The notes beneath the pieces are model-generated. The model saw only the letters and a program-made list of their open reading frames with translations, had not been told where the DNA came from and did not search any database. From assembly GCA_910589415.1 (NCBI GenBank), contig OU342634.1:22627144-22691143 (forward strand): a stretch of 64,000 nucleotides of DNA. Reading direction: 5' to 3'. This document shows positions 34,385 to 44,529 of the stretch, piece by piece. How positions within the stretch are numbered: position 1 is the first letter of the stretch; the number at the start of each line of letters is the position of its first letter. The stretch is from Malachius bipustulatus. Lineage: Eukaryota; Arthropoda; Insecta; Coleoptera; Melyridae. The translations under genes were made by a program, and so were the position numbers.

Positions 34385-36694
34385 AATTTAATTAATTCAT
34401 TTATTAACGCCCTCATCAGGCAATTTACAAAGTTTACATTACAACAGAATTACTAAAAAAACGCATAATAGAATAAACACAAAAAAACATATAAAAACAA
34501 TGTTAACAACAAAACAAAACAAAAAAATTTATATATATAAAACTCCAAAAACCTTTCACAGTACTGCTAATTTGAAAAGTCTCTTGAACTTTTCACTAGG
34601 GACGGAGAAGTCAACCAGATTATTGTATAAATTAACCATATGACTGCATTTGTCTACTGGGCAGTTTAGGCCATAATTTGTTCTATGATGATTAACATGC
34701 AACAAGACGTGGTTACGGGCATTGTAAGTTGGAGTATGTAATAAAAACAAACTTAACAATTCCGAGCAGTTTAAGTTGCCACTTAAGACTTTCTGAGTGA
34801 AATTTACACAAAAATAAATGTGTCTGGATGACAAGGTTTGAAGGCCAAAGTATACCAGCAATTGTTCATAGTTCTCGCTACTATAAGCTATTTTACCCTT
34901 GTAACAAATATATTTCATCACTCTCCTCTGTATCTTTTCAATTCTCCCAATATGTGTATTATAATATGGAAACCAGATAATGGAACAATAATCCAAGATA
35001 CTTCTAACTAATGAGATAAACAATATTTTAACAGAATTAGGATCATAAAATCTAGCAGTAGATCTCTTTATGAATCCCAACATTTTATTAGCTCTAGATA
35101 TTACCGCATTGACATGAAAGTTAAAAGTTAAGCCTGAGTCAAATATAACCCCCAAGTCAGAAATGTACAAAACAGATTGCAATACAGTCTCTTTTATCTT
35201 GTAAGATAGGTTAATTGAGCCACGTTTCCTAGTGAAACGCATAGACTTACATTTATTGATATTTAAGTCCATAAGGTTCAAAATACACCACTGACAAATT
35301 CGGTCAAGATCACTTTGTAAATCTTTAATATCCTCATAAGAATTTATTTTTTTAAAAACCTTCATGTCATCTGCGAACAGCAAAAATTTAGAAAAATGAA
35401 TTACACTTTTAATATCATTTATGAAGAGAAGAAATAATAGTGGTCCAAGGTGTGAGCCTTGAGGAACGCCAGATGATATTGGATAAAACTCAGAAATATT
35501 ACCGTTAGTTCTCACTGCCTGAATCCGATCAGTTATGAAAGAATTTATCCAAGACAGTAAAGGATCATCCATGCCATATAGTTTCAATTTCTTAATTAGC
35601 CTACTATGATTTACACAATCAAATGCTTTTGAAAAGTCTGTAAAGACTACATCAACATCTGAGCCACCTTCTAAGGCGTTTACAATAAAATTACTAAATA
35701 TAAACAAATTGGTACACGTTGATTTTCCATTTAAAAAACCATGCTGCTCATCAACGATAGTCTGTTTAAATAAGTAAGAGAGTTTCTCTGTTACAAACTT
35801 ATCTAATAATTTAGGAATACAAGATTGTATGCATATTGCTCTGTAATTACTTATCATTGATCTATTTCCCTTTTTGAAAACAGGAACAGCATAGCTCTTT
35901 TTCCATAATATCGGAAATATGCCTTGGGATAGAGACTTATTAAATATTATAAGCAGTGGCCAGTTAAGTGATATGGCACATTTTTTTATAAACATTGGGG
36001 GAATTGAATCTGGACCCACGCTGCCAGTAGTATCAACAGAATTCAATAATCTATCAAGTTCGTCATACGAAATTGACAACATACTACAAGAGAGCGAGGA
36101 ATCTTCATCTTTATCATCTAAATCATCATTGCTTACATGCAAAGCGGGTTTGTAAATTGACTTGAAATATTTGCTGAAAAGATCTGCAATTTGAGTTCCA
36201 CTATGGGCGGTATCATCACCCAATGTCATAATATTTGGGATATTTTTTATACTTATTTTTTTTGACTTAACGTAGTTCCAGAAACACTTCATATTATCAG
36301 ACAATGACAATTCTATATTTTGGATATAGTTAGTATGTGCATATTCAGACCTAACTTTACATAACTTTCGCAGACTAATGAAGACATCATAGTCCTCCTT
36401 ATTCTTAGTCCGAATATATTTTTTGTGGGCCTTATTTTTGTCTTTAATCAACCTAATCAAATCTCTGTCAAACCAGACCGGATAGTTTGATCTAATTAAC
36501 TTCCTTTTCCTTACAAATAAGTCAATAGCTGAGTACAATACATCGTAAAAATAATTTAAACTTTCTTCCACACCCAAAAATAATAAATCATTCCAATTTA
36601 CATCTGACAGAAAGTTATCGATTAAGTTACAGGTGATCAAATTGTTGCAGGTGCAAAATTGAAACGCTATTGTAAATAAGGTGAGTATCTGCAT
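34385..36694 (-). mobile_element. 5'-truncated CR1/Jockey-group LINE
   Basis: The element lies on the minus strand. Its 3' end, past the ORF stop, contains the typical TGCCTGATGAGGGC stretch followed by an AATTAATTA-rich tail (34360-34400). The endonuclease region is absent: sequence begins in the linker between endonuclease and RT, so the copy is 5'-truncated near 36660-36694. The tail is a simple A/T repeat, as in CR1/Jockey-like LINEs. No clear target duplication was found. Confidence 0.75.
34556..36694 (-). CDS. LINE ORF2 fragment: reverse transcriptase (712 residues, no endonuclease)
   Basis: The open frame covers the RT and C-terminal parts of a non-LTR ORF2. Seen in order: a linker with basic stretches (WFDRDLIRLIKDKNKAHKKY), fingers with SISYDELDRLLNSV and GPDSIPPMFIKKC, motif A VFTDFSKAFDCVNH (D353), SGVPQGSHLGPLLFLLFIND, motif C LLFADDMKVFK (D442, D443), then a thumb ending in a hydrophobic tail. 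All three catalytic aspartates are present. The missing N-terminal endonuclease would prevent target nicking, so it cannot retrotranspose autonomously. The first residues at the listed start may be read from flanking sequence. Clade (CR1 versus Jockey or Daphne) is uncertain. Confidence 0.8.
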   Translation of the reverse strand: MQILTLFTIAFQFCTCNNLITCNLIDNFLSDVNWNDLLFLGVEESLNYFYDVLYSAIDLFVRKRKLIRSNYPVWFDRDLIRLIKDKNKAHKKYIRTKNKEDYDVFISLRKLCKVRSEYAHTNYIQNIELSLSDNMKCFWNYVKSKKISIKNIPNIMTLGDDTAHSGTQIADLFSKYFKSIYKPALHVSNDDLDDKDEDSSLSCSMLSISYDELDRLLNSVDTTGSVGPDSIPPMFIKKCAISLNWPLLIIFNKSLSQGIFPILWKKSYAVPVFKKGNRSMISNYRAICIQSCIPKLLDKFVTEKLSYLFKQTIVDEQHGFLNGKSTCTNLFIFSNFIVNALEGGSDVDVVFTDFSKAFDCVNHSRLIKKLKLYGMDDPLLSWINSFITDRIQAVRTNGNISEFYPISSGVPQGSHLGPLLFLLFINDIKSVIHFSKFLLFADDMKVFKKINSYEDIKDLQSDLDRICQWCILNLMDLNINKCKSMRFTRKRGSINLSYKIKETVLQSVLYISDLGVIFDSGLTFNFHVNAVISRANKMLGFIKRSTARFYDPNSVKILFISLVRSILDYCSIIWFPYYNTHIGRIEKIQRRVMKYICYKGKIAYSSENYEQLLVYFGLQTLSSRHIYFCVNFTQKVLSGNLNCSELLSLFLLHTPTYNARNHVLLHVNHHRTNYGLNCPVDKCSHMVNLYNNLVDFSVPSEKFKRLFKLAVL

Positions 36695-36695
36695 T

Positions 36696-37556
36696 AATCG
36701 TTTTCTGTAGGTATAGGTACCAAAATAGTTTTTCCTCGAAAGTAGATTTTACTGTTTTGAGTTTATTCTCTAGTTCATTCCATTTCCCACTAAGTGGAGC
36801 TTATTCCTGGGTGGTAGTTTATCTTCCCTTTGATTTATATTGCGCTGTAAAATTAAACATATTTGACAGCTGTCAAAAATTTACTCAGCAAATTTGTTTC
36901 AAAGTTGATGTCCGTCTTTGCGAGTGACTTATGTGCTTGTAGTTAGAGAGCTGGTGTCAAAAATGTGCAAGAGCTTTGGAATGGCTGAAACTTTATCAAT
37001 AGATAGCCAATTCAATGCATAACCTTAATCAAACAGTGAGACAGCTGAATAATAGAACGCGCTGCGTCAGCACGCAAGTGCGCATACCTATGTCGAAAAA
37101 CCAAAGTGTTTACAATTGTTTTGAAAAAGCTGATATTTTAGAATATGTTTATTCACTTAATTATATCAATAAAATAAACAGTCAGACACCGTTTCAATAG
37201 AACATACTTAGTCAGCAGCCAATAGAATTCTGTAACATCACTTATTCCGTTCGGTAAAATAAAAAATGTATCATAAAGTTCATAAAAATTTTATCTAAAA
37301 TTTACTTCAATAATTGTTAGTGAAGGAGGTTATAGAACCTAAATCCACAAAAACCAGTTCTGGGGGTGCAGCGCTTCCGCCCCCCCTCCTTCCAAAAAAA
37401 AACACCACTGTTGAGATAAAAGTTTTTTTTTGCTAATAACTGGTTATGCGTTGGATAAACCTAAAAAATATTTATGAGAAAAAACAAGAAGGAAAATCAA
37501 AATGGGTTTTGAAGGGGACATTTTTTTCCATTCTCATTTATTATGAATAATTTTTA
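36696..37556. other. Non-coding stretch
   Basis: AT-rich with a short C run at 37380-37386. A 61-residue frame at 37015-37200 has no recognisable domain. Confidence 0.35.
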
Positions 37557-37559
37557 GTA

Positions 37560-38445
37560 TACAGGGTGTCCCAGCTTATTCGAAGCGGTCTCTGTAGGCC
37601 AAACGATGGATTTTTTCCAAAAAATTTTTGCAAATTCAAGTAGAGGATCACAATGGCCATAATTTAAAATTATTTTGGAGTATACAGAGTGTCCCATGTG
37701 AGAGTGGCATATCAAAGTTATGTTTTTTTAAATGAAATGCTCCTATGTTATTGCATTTTTAGATTGTCTGAGAAGAGGAAATAAGACTGGCTTTTACAGT
37801 TGGTGTTTAAATTCAGAAGTTTTTGAGTTATAAACAAGTGAAAATCGTCATTTTTCAAGTTCAAGGCCATGTACAACGAAAACGGTTCAAGATAGAGAAA
37901 AACGGCTTACATGTCCCTATTTTACTTTTTCATGTACTATTCTATGGTATAGAAACATTTATTTTGTACTTTCTTTGATTTGTTTATTTGGCGACGCGTG
38001 GAGAAATCTCAGAATTTTTCACATTTTTTATCACCCTGTATAAACATTTTATCTACATCATGGGATAGTACATGAAAAGTTAAAATAGGGACATGTAAGC
38101 CGTTTTTCTCTATCTTCAGCCGTTTTCGTTGTACAGGGCCTTGAACTTGGAAAATGGCGATTTTCACTTGTTTATAACTCAAAAACTTCTGAATTTAAAC
38201 ACCAACTGTAAAAGCCGATCTTATTTCCTCTTCTCAGACAATCTAAAAATGCAATAACATAGGAGCATTCCATTTAAAAAAACATAACTTTGATATGCCA
38301 CTGTCATATGGGACACTCTGTATACTCCAAAGTAATTTTAAATTATGGCCATTGTGATTCTGTACTTGAATTTTCAAAAAGTTTTTTGAAAAAGTGCATC
38401 GTTTGGCCTACAGAGACCGCTTCGAATGAGTTGGGACACCCTGTG
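37560..38445. mobile_element. Composite foldback element B
   Basis: The shell of about 120 bp on each side begins TACAGGGTGTCCCAGCTTAT and ends with its near-complement at 38445. It surrounds an inner element (37683-38322, ends TACAGAGTGTCCCATGTGAG and complement) that is flanked by TA on both sides (37681-37682, 38323-38324). The shell halves join as TTGGAG|TA|CTCCAA, a perfect palindrome whose central TA is the insertion point. The inner element matches those in A and C; the shell matches C but not A. Confidence 0.78.
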
Positions 38446-38446
38446 T

Positions 38447-39025
38447 CTGTTGTTATATATTACAATATAGTACAATTGTCTGTTGGTTTTTGATATTTTG
38501 AGTATTCACAGGCCTTATAAAAATAATTTAAATCAATATAATGTGATAGATGCATTACCTTTTAGGTTAAGGAATTACCTCAATTCTGAAATAGTTAAAA
38601 ATAAATTACGTTTTGAAATTTTACCGGCTTAAAATAATAGCTCGCCCTTTGGTCTTTGACTTGACTTTTCCATTTTCTTTAACTTTAAAATTTTTCTCCT
38701 AATCATCTTTTTCGACTCTGGTATAAAAACAGTATCTTAGTTTTATAGGGGACGAAATCAAAGTGCTCTTGTAGTGAGAGGCGAGTTTCTGTATCAATAA
38801 TTTTCAAATACCATCAGCAGCAGCAGCATTTAAAAAACATTTAAGTTTCGGTCTTTTCTCTACGACTATTGATTAAAATGTACAAACACATATTTATGAA
38901 TAAGCGTCAACTCCATGCAGTCCAGCATCTGAAATAATAAACGAAAACTCACGAGTTAGAGCCAATCAGAACTGAACAGATATAGGAAATCATGACATCG
39001 AATGCGTTCATAACACTGACACAAT
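38447..39025. other. Non-coding stretch before the Gypsy element
   Basis: AT-rich, with a short (CAG) repeat near 38816. CAAT at 39022-39025 is the left target duplication of the Gypsy insertion. Confidence 0.45.
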
Positions 39026-39953
39026 TGTAACGAATTCCAAGGCATTCGCAGCTAATTATTATTTATTTTAATTTATCGAGGGGTTTATCAGAAAGATACA
39101 GTTTTTACAGCAATGATTAGCGGGTTATCTCGCCGGCACCGGCTATATAAGCAGACCAAGAGGACCAGCAAGGCAGAAGATTCCGAGGAACTGACTCGAG
39201 AAGCTCTCTCACCCCTTCTAGTGTACTGAGCTAAGAAGGTCCCCTAACCCCCCGGCAGGAGGCATGCATTGAGTGCACTCCGCCACATTCATCCGGTGAC
39301 GGCAAGCCAATGAACTGAGTTGAGCTTGTTTGTAACACGGAAACGGGAGCCCGACAGGAGTGAATTGAGCTCCAGTCGACTGCCGACCACATAAGGGAAC
39401 AACGGGGCTGTAGTGAGGTCCCGGGCGGACCCTTTCAGACGGCACCAGGCCTGCATTGAGGGCCAGGTGTCACAAGCGTCGGGATCGCAACGCATTGAGT
39501 TGTCGACCCTGAGCTATTTATTAATACCCTCCTCGGTACTCCGTGAGTGGGGCTTGTATTTTTCAGATTGAGGCGTCCGTGAATGATTTCTCTCCGAAGT
39601 CGCCGCGGCGCGTATGCCGGAGGCCGCGGCCGCTGCTAGCACAACACGCAGCGGGCGATGGCAGTGGAGCGACTGACGTGGTGAGCTCAGTTCCAGTGAT
39701 AGACCGACCGGGCGACCAATACGAAGACGCGCGCCCTAGCGTCGATATCAGCACCCAATCAGACAGAGCACCGAGGGAAGAGGACAGCCCACATTGATCC
39801 GAACTCATCGCGCAGCATTAATATATGTCGTTGTATTGAAATTTGGTAACTGTAAATAAATGCTTTTAAAATTTTGATTGACTTGTTACGGGTAAAAGAG
39901 GGGCAAATACCTAACCCTGTGATCGTCTCAACCCAGCTGAAAATCCCGTTACA
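39026..39953 (+). repeat. 5' LTR
   Basis: 928 bp. Contains TATATAAG at 39144-39151 (core promoter), AATAAA at 39855-39860 (polyadenylation signal), and a GC-richer central part with a series of TGAG octamers spaced 39-50 bp. Identical 84-residue frames in both LTRs (39543-39797 and 43481-43735) have no known domain. Confidence 0.93.
39144..39151 (+). promoter_or_regulatory. LTR TATA box
   Basis: TATATAAG in a locally GC-rich setting, about 120 bp into the LTR. Transcription is expected to start about 30 bp downstream; the R region would then span to the AATAAA region. Confidence 0.7.
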
Positions 39954-39956
39954 AGA

Positions 39957-39969
39957 TTGGCGCCCAACG
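39957..39969 (+). promoter_or_regulatory. Primer binding site, tRNA-Lys type
   Basis: TGGCGCCCAACGT, three bases after the LTR end, complements the 3' end of insect tRNA-Lys(CUU) including CCA. Confidence 0.75.
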
Positions 39970-40061
39970 TTAATTACACGATCATAGTTCCGCCCCGTCA
40001 GATCAAGTCAGCAAGGCCAAAAGTTCAGTCACAATAACAGTTACAGAAAGGGAATTACAGA

Positions 40062-42350
40062 ATGACCAAAGACGACGCAACCACTGCAGGGCTAAGCTGG
40101 ATATACCAGCTAAGCAAAGAAGAGGCCGAGAAAGAAGCGCGGAGACGGGGCCTAGAAGCGACAGGCACCCTGGACGACATCAGGGCGCGTATAAGTCAGC
40201 ACGTCAAGCAGCAGCAAGGAGGAGCAATCCCCAAGGCGAATACAAAAGTCAAGCCGGAGCAGCCCGCCGGAGCGGAACGAGATAGAATAAACGCGCTCGA
40301 GGCCGAGATAGCACTCCTGAAGCTGGCCCTCCGAACGGATCGGGAAGCAACACAAGCAGCAGGAATCAGCGAGGAGGCACCTCAACTCACAGGGTCGGAA
40401 ATAGTCAACCACGCCCGGAAATGGGGACTGAAGTTCGACCCAAAGCGAGACAACGTGATCCTGTTTACAGAACGTCTCGAGGAGCTACGGTGCGCCCACG
40501 AATTCCCAAAAGACGCCATGATAAAAGCGCTACCCGAGCTACTGAAAGGAGAAGCGCTACTGTGGTACCGCAATAATAAGGACGAATGGGGAGACTGGAA
40601 CCAGTTTAGCAGGGAATTTTCGAAAGCCTTCTTCCCATACGAATACCGGCTGGCGCTAGAGGAGGAAATCCGAACCCGCAAACAAAAACCCAACGAACCA
40701 ATCAGGGAATACGTAACCGCAATACGAACGCTAGACGGGCAAGAAAGGGTCATAGCCTATGCGAGCAGAAGTTTAACCCCAGCAGAGTCAAGATACACAC
40801 CCACGGAAAAAGAGTGCCTCGCAATAATATATGGGGTACAAAAGATGAGGCCGTACATCGAGGGCTACAGGTTCCACGTACTTACAGATCATCAATCCCT
40901 AAAGTGGCTACAAAACATGAGAAACCCGACCGGCAGGCTCGCACGATGGGGATTAGAGCTCCAGCAATATTCCTTCGACATAAAGTATAGAAAAGGAGTG
41001 CTCAACAAGGTAGCGGACGCCCTATCAAGGCAACCACTAAGCAGCACAGAACAGGAGGAGGAGATCCTAATGATAAGCGCAGAACCACCATGCCAATGGT
41101 ACGAGCGGATATCAGCAGGAGTAGCCGCTAACCCCGAGAGATTTCCCGGATACCAACTGATCGACGGGAAGCTGTGGAAACACGTCTGGGACAACCAAAA
41201 CCCGGCCGAGCCCAACCTCTCCAGCCCATGGAAACTATGCGTGCCTACGCACCAGAGGCAAAAACTCATCGAAGAAAATCACGACTCCCCAGCAGCAGGA
41301 CATTTCGGGACCGCTAAAACAGCCAACAGAATAACGAAGAACTACCACTGGCCGGGAGTCATAAAAGATGTAAAAAATTATGTGAGACGATGCGAGAAAT
41401 GCCAAAAATACAAGTCATCCCAGCTGAAACCCGCAGGAAAGATGCAGCCACCGTTCATACAGGGACCCTGGGACACCATTTCGATAGATATCATGGGCCC
41501 TTTCCCCAGATCAAAATCCGGCAATACAGTGTTACTGGTCATACAAGACCGCTACACGAAATGGACAATAGCACGACCGCTCCGGAAGGCAACCGCGAGA
41601 ACAATCGCCGAAGCATTGCGAGCGGACGTTTTCCTGCAATTCGGGACCCCGGCCCAATTAATTTCGGACAACGGAAGGCAATTCATCGCCACCGAGTTCC
41701 AGGAGTTCCTGGAAAAATGGAAGATCAGCCATCAGTTAACACCGCCATACTCCCCCCAGTGCAACCCAGTGGAGAGGATGAACAAAGTATTGAAAACAAT
41801 GATAGCGATGTTCGTCGGAAGGGAGCACACGGCCTGGGATAGATACATAGGCGAATTCTGCTTCGCCATAAACACAGCAAAGCATGAGAGCACCGGATTT
41901 TCCCCAGCAATGCTGAATTACGGCCGTGAAATAGACAGGATCAAGCCCCTAAACAGCAGCGCCGAAATAGCCGCAGACAAATACATAGAAACACTAAAAG
42001 AAGTAAACGACGTCCGGGAAATCGCCAAAAGGAACATGAATCAAGCATTCGTCACACAAAAGCGATACTACGACATGAGAAGGCGGGAATGGAAGCCTAG
42101 GAAAGGAGATAAAGTGTTGCGCAAGGAGCATCACCTGTCATCAGCCATAAATACGTTTTCAGCAAAACTAGCACCGAAATTCGAGGGCCCGTTCGTGGTC
42201 AAGGAAATAATATCGCCAGTATTGATTAGATTGCACACACCAGGAAGCAGAAAAACAGAAATCGTGCATATCAAGAATCTGAAGCCAGCGATAACGGACT
42301 GTATAAATACGGACGCAGCGGGCCCACCGGCAGTAAGAAGTTCATCATGA
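40062..42350 (+). CDS. Gypsy Gag/RNase H/integrase fusion (762 residues)
   Basis: Residues about 15-50 form a SAP-like segment (EARRRGLEATGTLDDIRARI). Residues about 115-222 are a retrotransposon Gag domain (ALLWYRNNKDEWGDWNQF, then EYVTAIRTL). At residue about 224 (near 40731) the sequence jumps into the middle of Pol RNase H (IAYASRSLTPAESRY, FHVLTDHQSLKWL). The Gag nucleocapsid, protease, RT and the first RNase H Asp are gone, yet the frame stays open. Integrase follows: an HHCC zinc module at about 407-446 and catalytic D476, D536 and E571, then a GPF-type C-terminal module (KFEGPFVV). The integrase looks complete and could be functional. The copy needs RT and protease in trans. Confidence 0.88.
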   Translation: MTKDDATTAGLSWIYQLSKEEAEKEARRRGLEATGTLDDIRARISQHVKQQQGGAIPKANTKVKPEQPAGAERDRINALEAEIALLKLALRTDREATQAAGISEEAPQLTGSEIVNHARKWGLKFDPKRDNVILFTERLEELRCAHEFPKDAMIKALPELLKGEALLWYRNNKDEWGDWNQFSREFSKAFFPYEYRLALEEEIRTRKQKPNEPIREYVTAIRTLDGQERVIAYASRSLTPAESRYTPTEKECLAIIYGVQKMRPYIEGYRFHVLTDHQSLKWLQNMRNPTGRLARWGLELQQYSFDIKYRKGVLNKVADALSRQPLSSTEQEEEILMISAEPPCQWYERISAGVAANPERFPGYQLIDGKLWKHVWDNQNPAEPNLSSPWKLCVPTHQRQKLIEENHDSPAAGHFGTAKTANRITKNYHWPGVIKDVKNYVRRCEKCQKYKSSQLKPAGKMQPPFIQGPWDTISIDIMGPFPRSKSGNTVLLVIQDRYTKWTIARPLRKATARTIAEALRADVFLQFGTPAQLISDNGRQFIATEFQEFLEKWKISHQLTPPYSPQCNPVERMNKVLKTMIAMFVGREHTAWDRYIGEFCFAINTAKHESTGFSPAMLNYGREIDRIKPLNSSAEIAADKYIETLKEVNDVREIAKRNMNQAFVTQKRYYDMRRREWKPRKGDKVLRKEHHLSSAINTFSAKLAPKFEGPFVVKEIISPVLIRLHTPGSRKTEIVHIKNLKPAITDCINTDAAGPPAVRSSS

Positions 42351-42760
42351 GCAGCACGAAGCCAGCCCTCGATATGCCGAACCTGCTAGACACCGACGTG
42401 TTGGTACTGACGACCTCGCCGCTGCGGACGGACACAAGCAGCGCGCCAGCCAATACCACGCCACCCCGGAAAGATCGGACGCCAGCCCGGCCAGTCACAC
42501 CGCCTGAATGGAAAGCACGAACGCCAACAGGCATCGACGCCCGCGCCGCACCGACACCGCCGACAGCCTGGGGCCCAGAGCCAGAGCAGTACGGGGTAGG
42601 ACTCGCCCTCGTCCCGCAGCACATCCAGCAAGGATCGGGCCGCAAGTACCGGATCCAGCTAAACACCGGAAGGGTGCTGCGTTTTAAACGAGACGTCGAC
42701 GGCGTCTTTCAACTTCGGAAACTACCAGCCGAACGAGGGGGATACGGTTTCGAGGAATAG
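42347..42760 (+). CDS. Small downstream ORF of the Gypsy element (137 residues)
   Basis: It starts in the ATGA overlap with the stop codon of the Gag-Pol frame. The first two thirds are rich in P, T and A and look disordered; the last 45 residues contain YGVGLALVPQ and a basic QLNTGRVLRFKRD segment. No signal peptide, membrane segment or zinc motif is seen, so it is unlikely to be an envelope gene. The 4-bp overlap suggests stop-restart translation, or that it was once the Pol C-terminus. Function unknown. Confidence 0.5.
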   Translation: MSSTKPALDMPNLLDTDVLVLTTSPLRTDTSSAPANTTPPRKDRTPARPVTPPEWKARTPTGIDARAAPTPPTAWGPEPEQYGVGLALVPQHIQQGSGRKYRIQLNTGRVLRFKRDVDGVFQLRKLPAERGGYGFEE

Positions 42761-42947
42761 CAAGGGCAAACTCGCACAGATGGAGCCTCGCGATGGAACA
42801 CTCCGTGGCAGTAATCATGGATAGAAAAAAAAAAAAAAGAAACAGTCAAACCGGCAGAAAATGGGTTTCACCGGGTAGTTTTCTTTTCAGCGTTAATTTC
42901 TTATTTATTTTCAGAGAGTTTCTTCAGTTTTCTTTTTCTTTTTTTTT

Positions 42948-42963
42948 ACCTGGGGACCGGGGA
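42948..42963 (+). promoter_or_regulatory. Polypurine tract (probable)
   Basis: A purine-rich tract with GGGGACCGGGGA directly before the 3' LTR. It is interrupted by CC, so less regular than usual. A pyrimidine-rich run precedes it. Confidence 0.5.
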
Positions 42964-43891
42964 TGTAACGAATTCCAAGGCATTCGCAGCTAATTATTAT
43001 TTATTTTAATTTATCGAGGGGTTTATCAGAAAGATACAGTTTTTACAGCAATGATTAGCGGGTTATCTCGCCGGCACCGGCTATATAAGCAGACCAAGAG
43101 GACCAGCAAGGCAGAAGATTCCGAGGAACTGACTCGAGAAGCTCTCTCACCCCTTCTAGTGTACTGAGCTAAGAAGGTCCCCTAACCCCCCGGCAGGAGG
43201 CATGCATTGAGTGCACTCCGCCACATTCATCCGGTGACGGCAAGCCAATGAACTGAGTTGAGCTTGTTTGTAACACGGAAACGGGAGCCCGACAGGAGTG
43301 AATTGAGCTCCAGTCGACTGCCGACCACATAAGGGAACAACGGGGCTGTAGTGAGGTCCCGGGCGGACCCTTTCAGACGGCACCAGGCCTGCATTGAGGG
43401 CCAGGTGTCACAAGCGTCGGGATCGCAACGCATTGAGTTGTCGACCCTGAGCTATTTATTAATACCCTCCTCGGTACTCCGTGAGTGGGGCTTGTATTTT
43501 TCAGATTGAGGCGTCCGTGAATGATTTCTCTCCGAAGTCGCCGCGGCGCGTATGCCGGAGGCCGCGGCCGCTGCTAGCACAACACGCAGCGGGCGATGGC
43601 AGTGGAGCGACTGACGTGGTGAGCTCAGTTCCAGTGATAGACCGACCGGGCGACCAATACGAAGACGCGCGCCCTAGCGTCGATATCAGCACCCAATCAG
43701 ACAGAGCACCGAGGGAAGAGGACAGCCCACATTGATCCGAACTCATCGCGCAGCATTAATATATGTCGTTGTATTGAAATTTGGTAACTGTAAATAAATG
43801 CTTTTAAAATTTTGATTGACTTGTTACGGGTAAAAGAGGGGCAAATACCTAACCCTGTGATCGTCTCAACCCAGCTGAAAATCCCGTTACA
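42964..43891 (+). repeat. 3' LTR
   Basis: Direct copy of 39026-39953 at an offset of 3,938 bp, with no difference noticed. Followed by CAAT. Confidence 0.93.
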
Positions 43892-43895
43892 CAAT

Positions 43896-44500
43896 ACATA
43901 AAAGATGATAATGACCCGAAGCAACATCGAATAGTAAACGAAGTAGCTGATCGCACTTAATTGCAGTCTTGTTTTAACTTAGGTTTCGGTACACTGTCCT
44001 GCCAGTTTCTTCTATCAACTGCGCACACACACCAGCCTCGTAGCGCGGCGATCGGAAAACGGGCGAGCTGAGCAACTGCAGGGCAATGGCTAACCAATCA
44101 CTCTTTGCTCGTTGAAGAATGACCTATTATCACTTCATGTAATTTATATCTGATTTAATTTTTGTTTTGAAGTCACTATAATAAAATATTGACGCTTTTG
44201 TCACTTGAGTTTTTTTTTTCAATTATGAATTTTCTAAAAGAGCTCCACCTCTTGGGCACTTAATGTTTATTATAATTTTTTGAGTTACTGCCATCATCTT
44301 TTTCGATTTTTGCATATGGCATGAAAACAATAATGTGTGCGGATTTCAGGAGACAGAACTATACGCTTTTTGTTACTGAGAGTTGAGTTTCCTCAAACAG
44401 AATTTTTCCTTGTGGATGGATTTTACTGAAAACGTATCAGCGTGTAGTACTCGACCGGCTTTACATTTTGCACTTTAAAAATATTATTTTAAGTTCTATT
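43896..44500. other. Non-coding stretch
   Basis: AT-rich apart from a short GC-rich patch at about 44020-44090. Nothing recognisable. Confidence 0.35.
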
Positions 44501-44529
44501 TTTAGAATGAAATAATCCAGGTAGCAGAG

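Larger units (their letters stand above)
39026..43891 (+). mobile_element. Ty3/Gypsy LTR retrotransposon, non-autonomous deletion derivative
   Basis: Two 928-bp LTRs (39026-39953, 42964-43891) start TGTAACG and end GTTACA. They are flanked by CAAT on both sides (39022-39025, 43892-43895). A tRNA-Lys-type primer binding site follows the left LTR and a purine-rich tract precedes the right one. The body has a fused Gag-RNase H-integrase frame and a small second frame. Protease and reverse transcriptase are missing. No difference between the LTRs was noticed, and all frames inside them are equal in position and sequence, so insertion is recent. Confidence 0.93.

Noticed and set aside
39543..39797. 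84-residue frame present in both LTRs
   Set aside because: Duplicated only because the LTRs are duplicated; no domain, and it lies in a transcribed leader region with no other support for translation.
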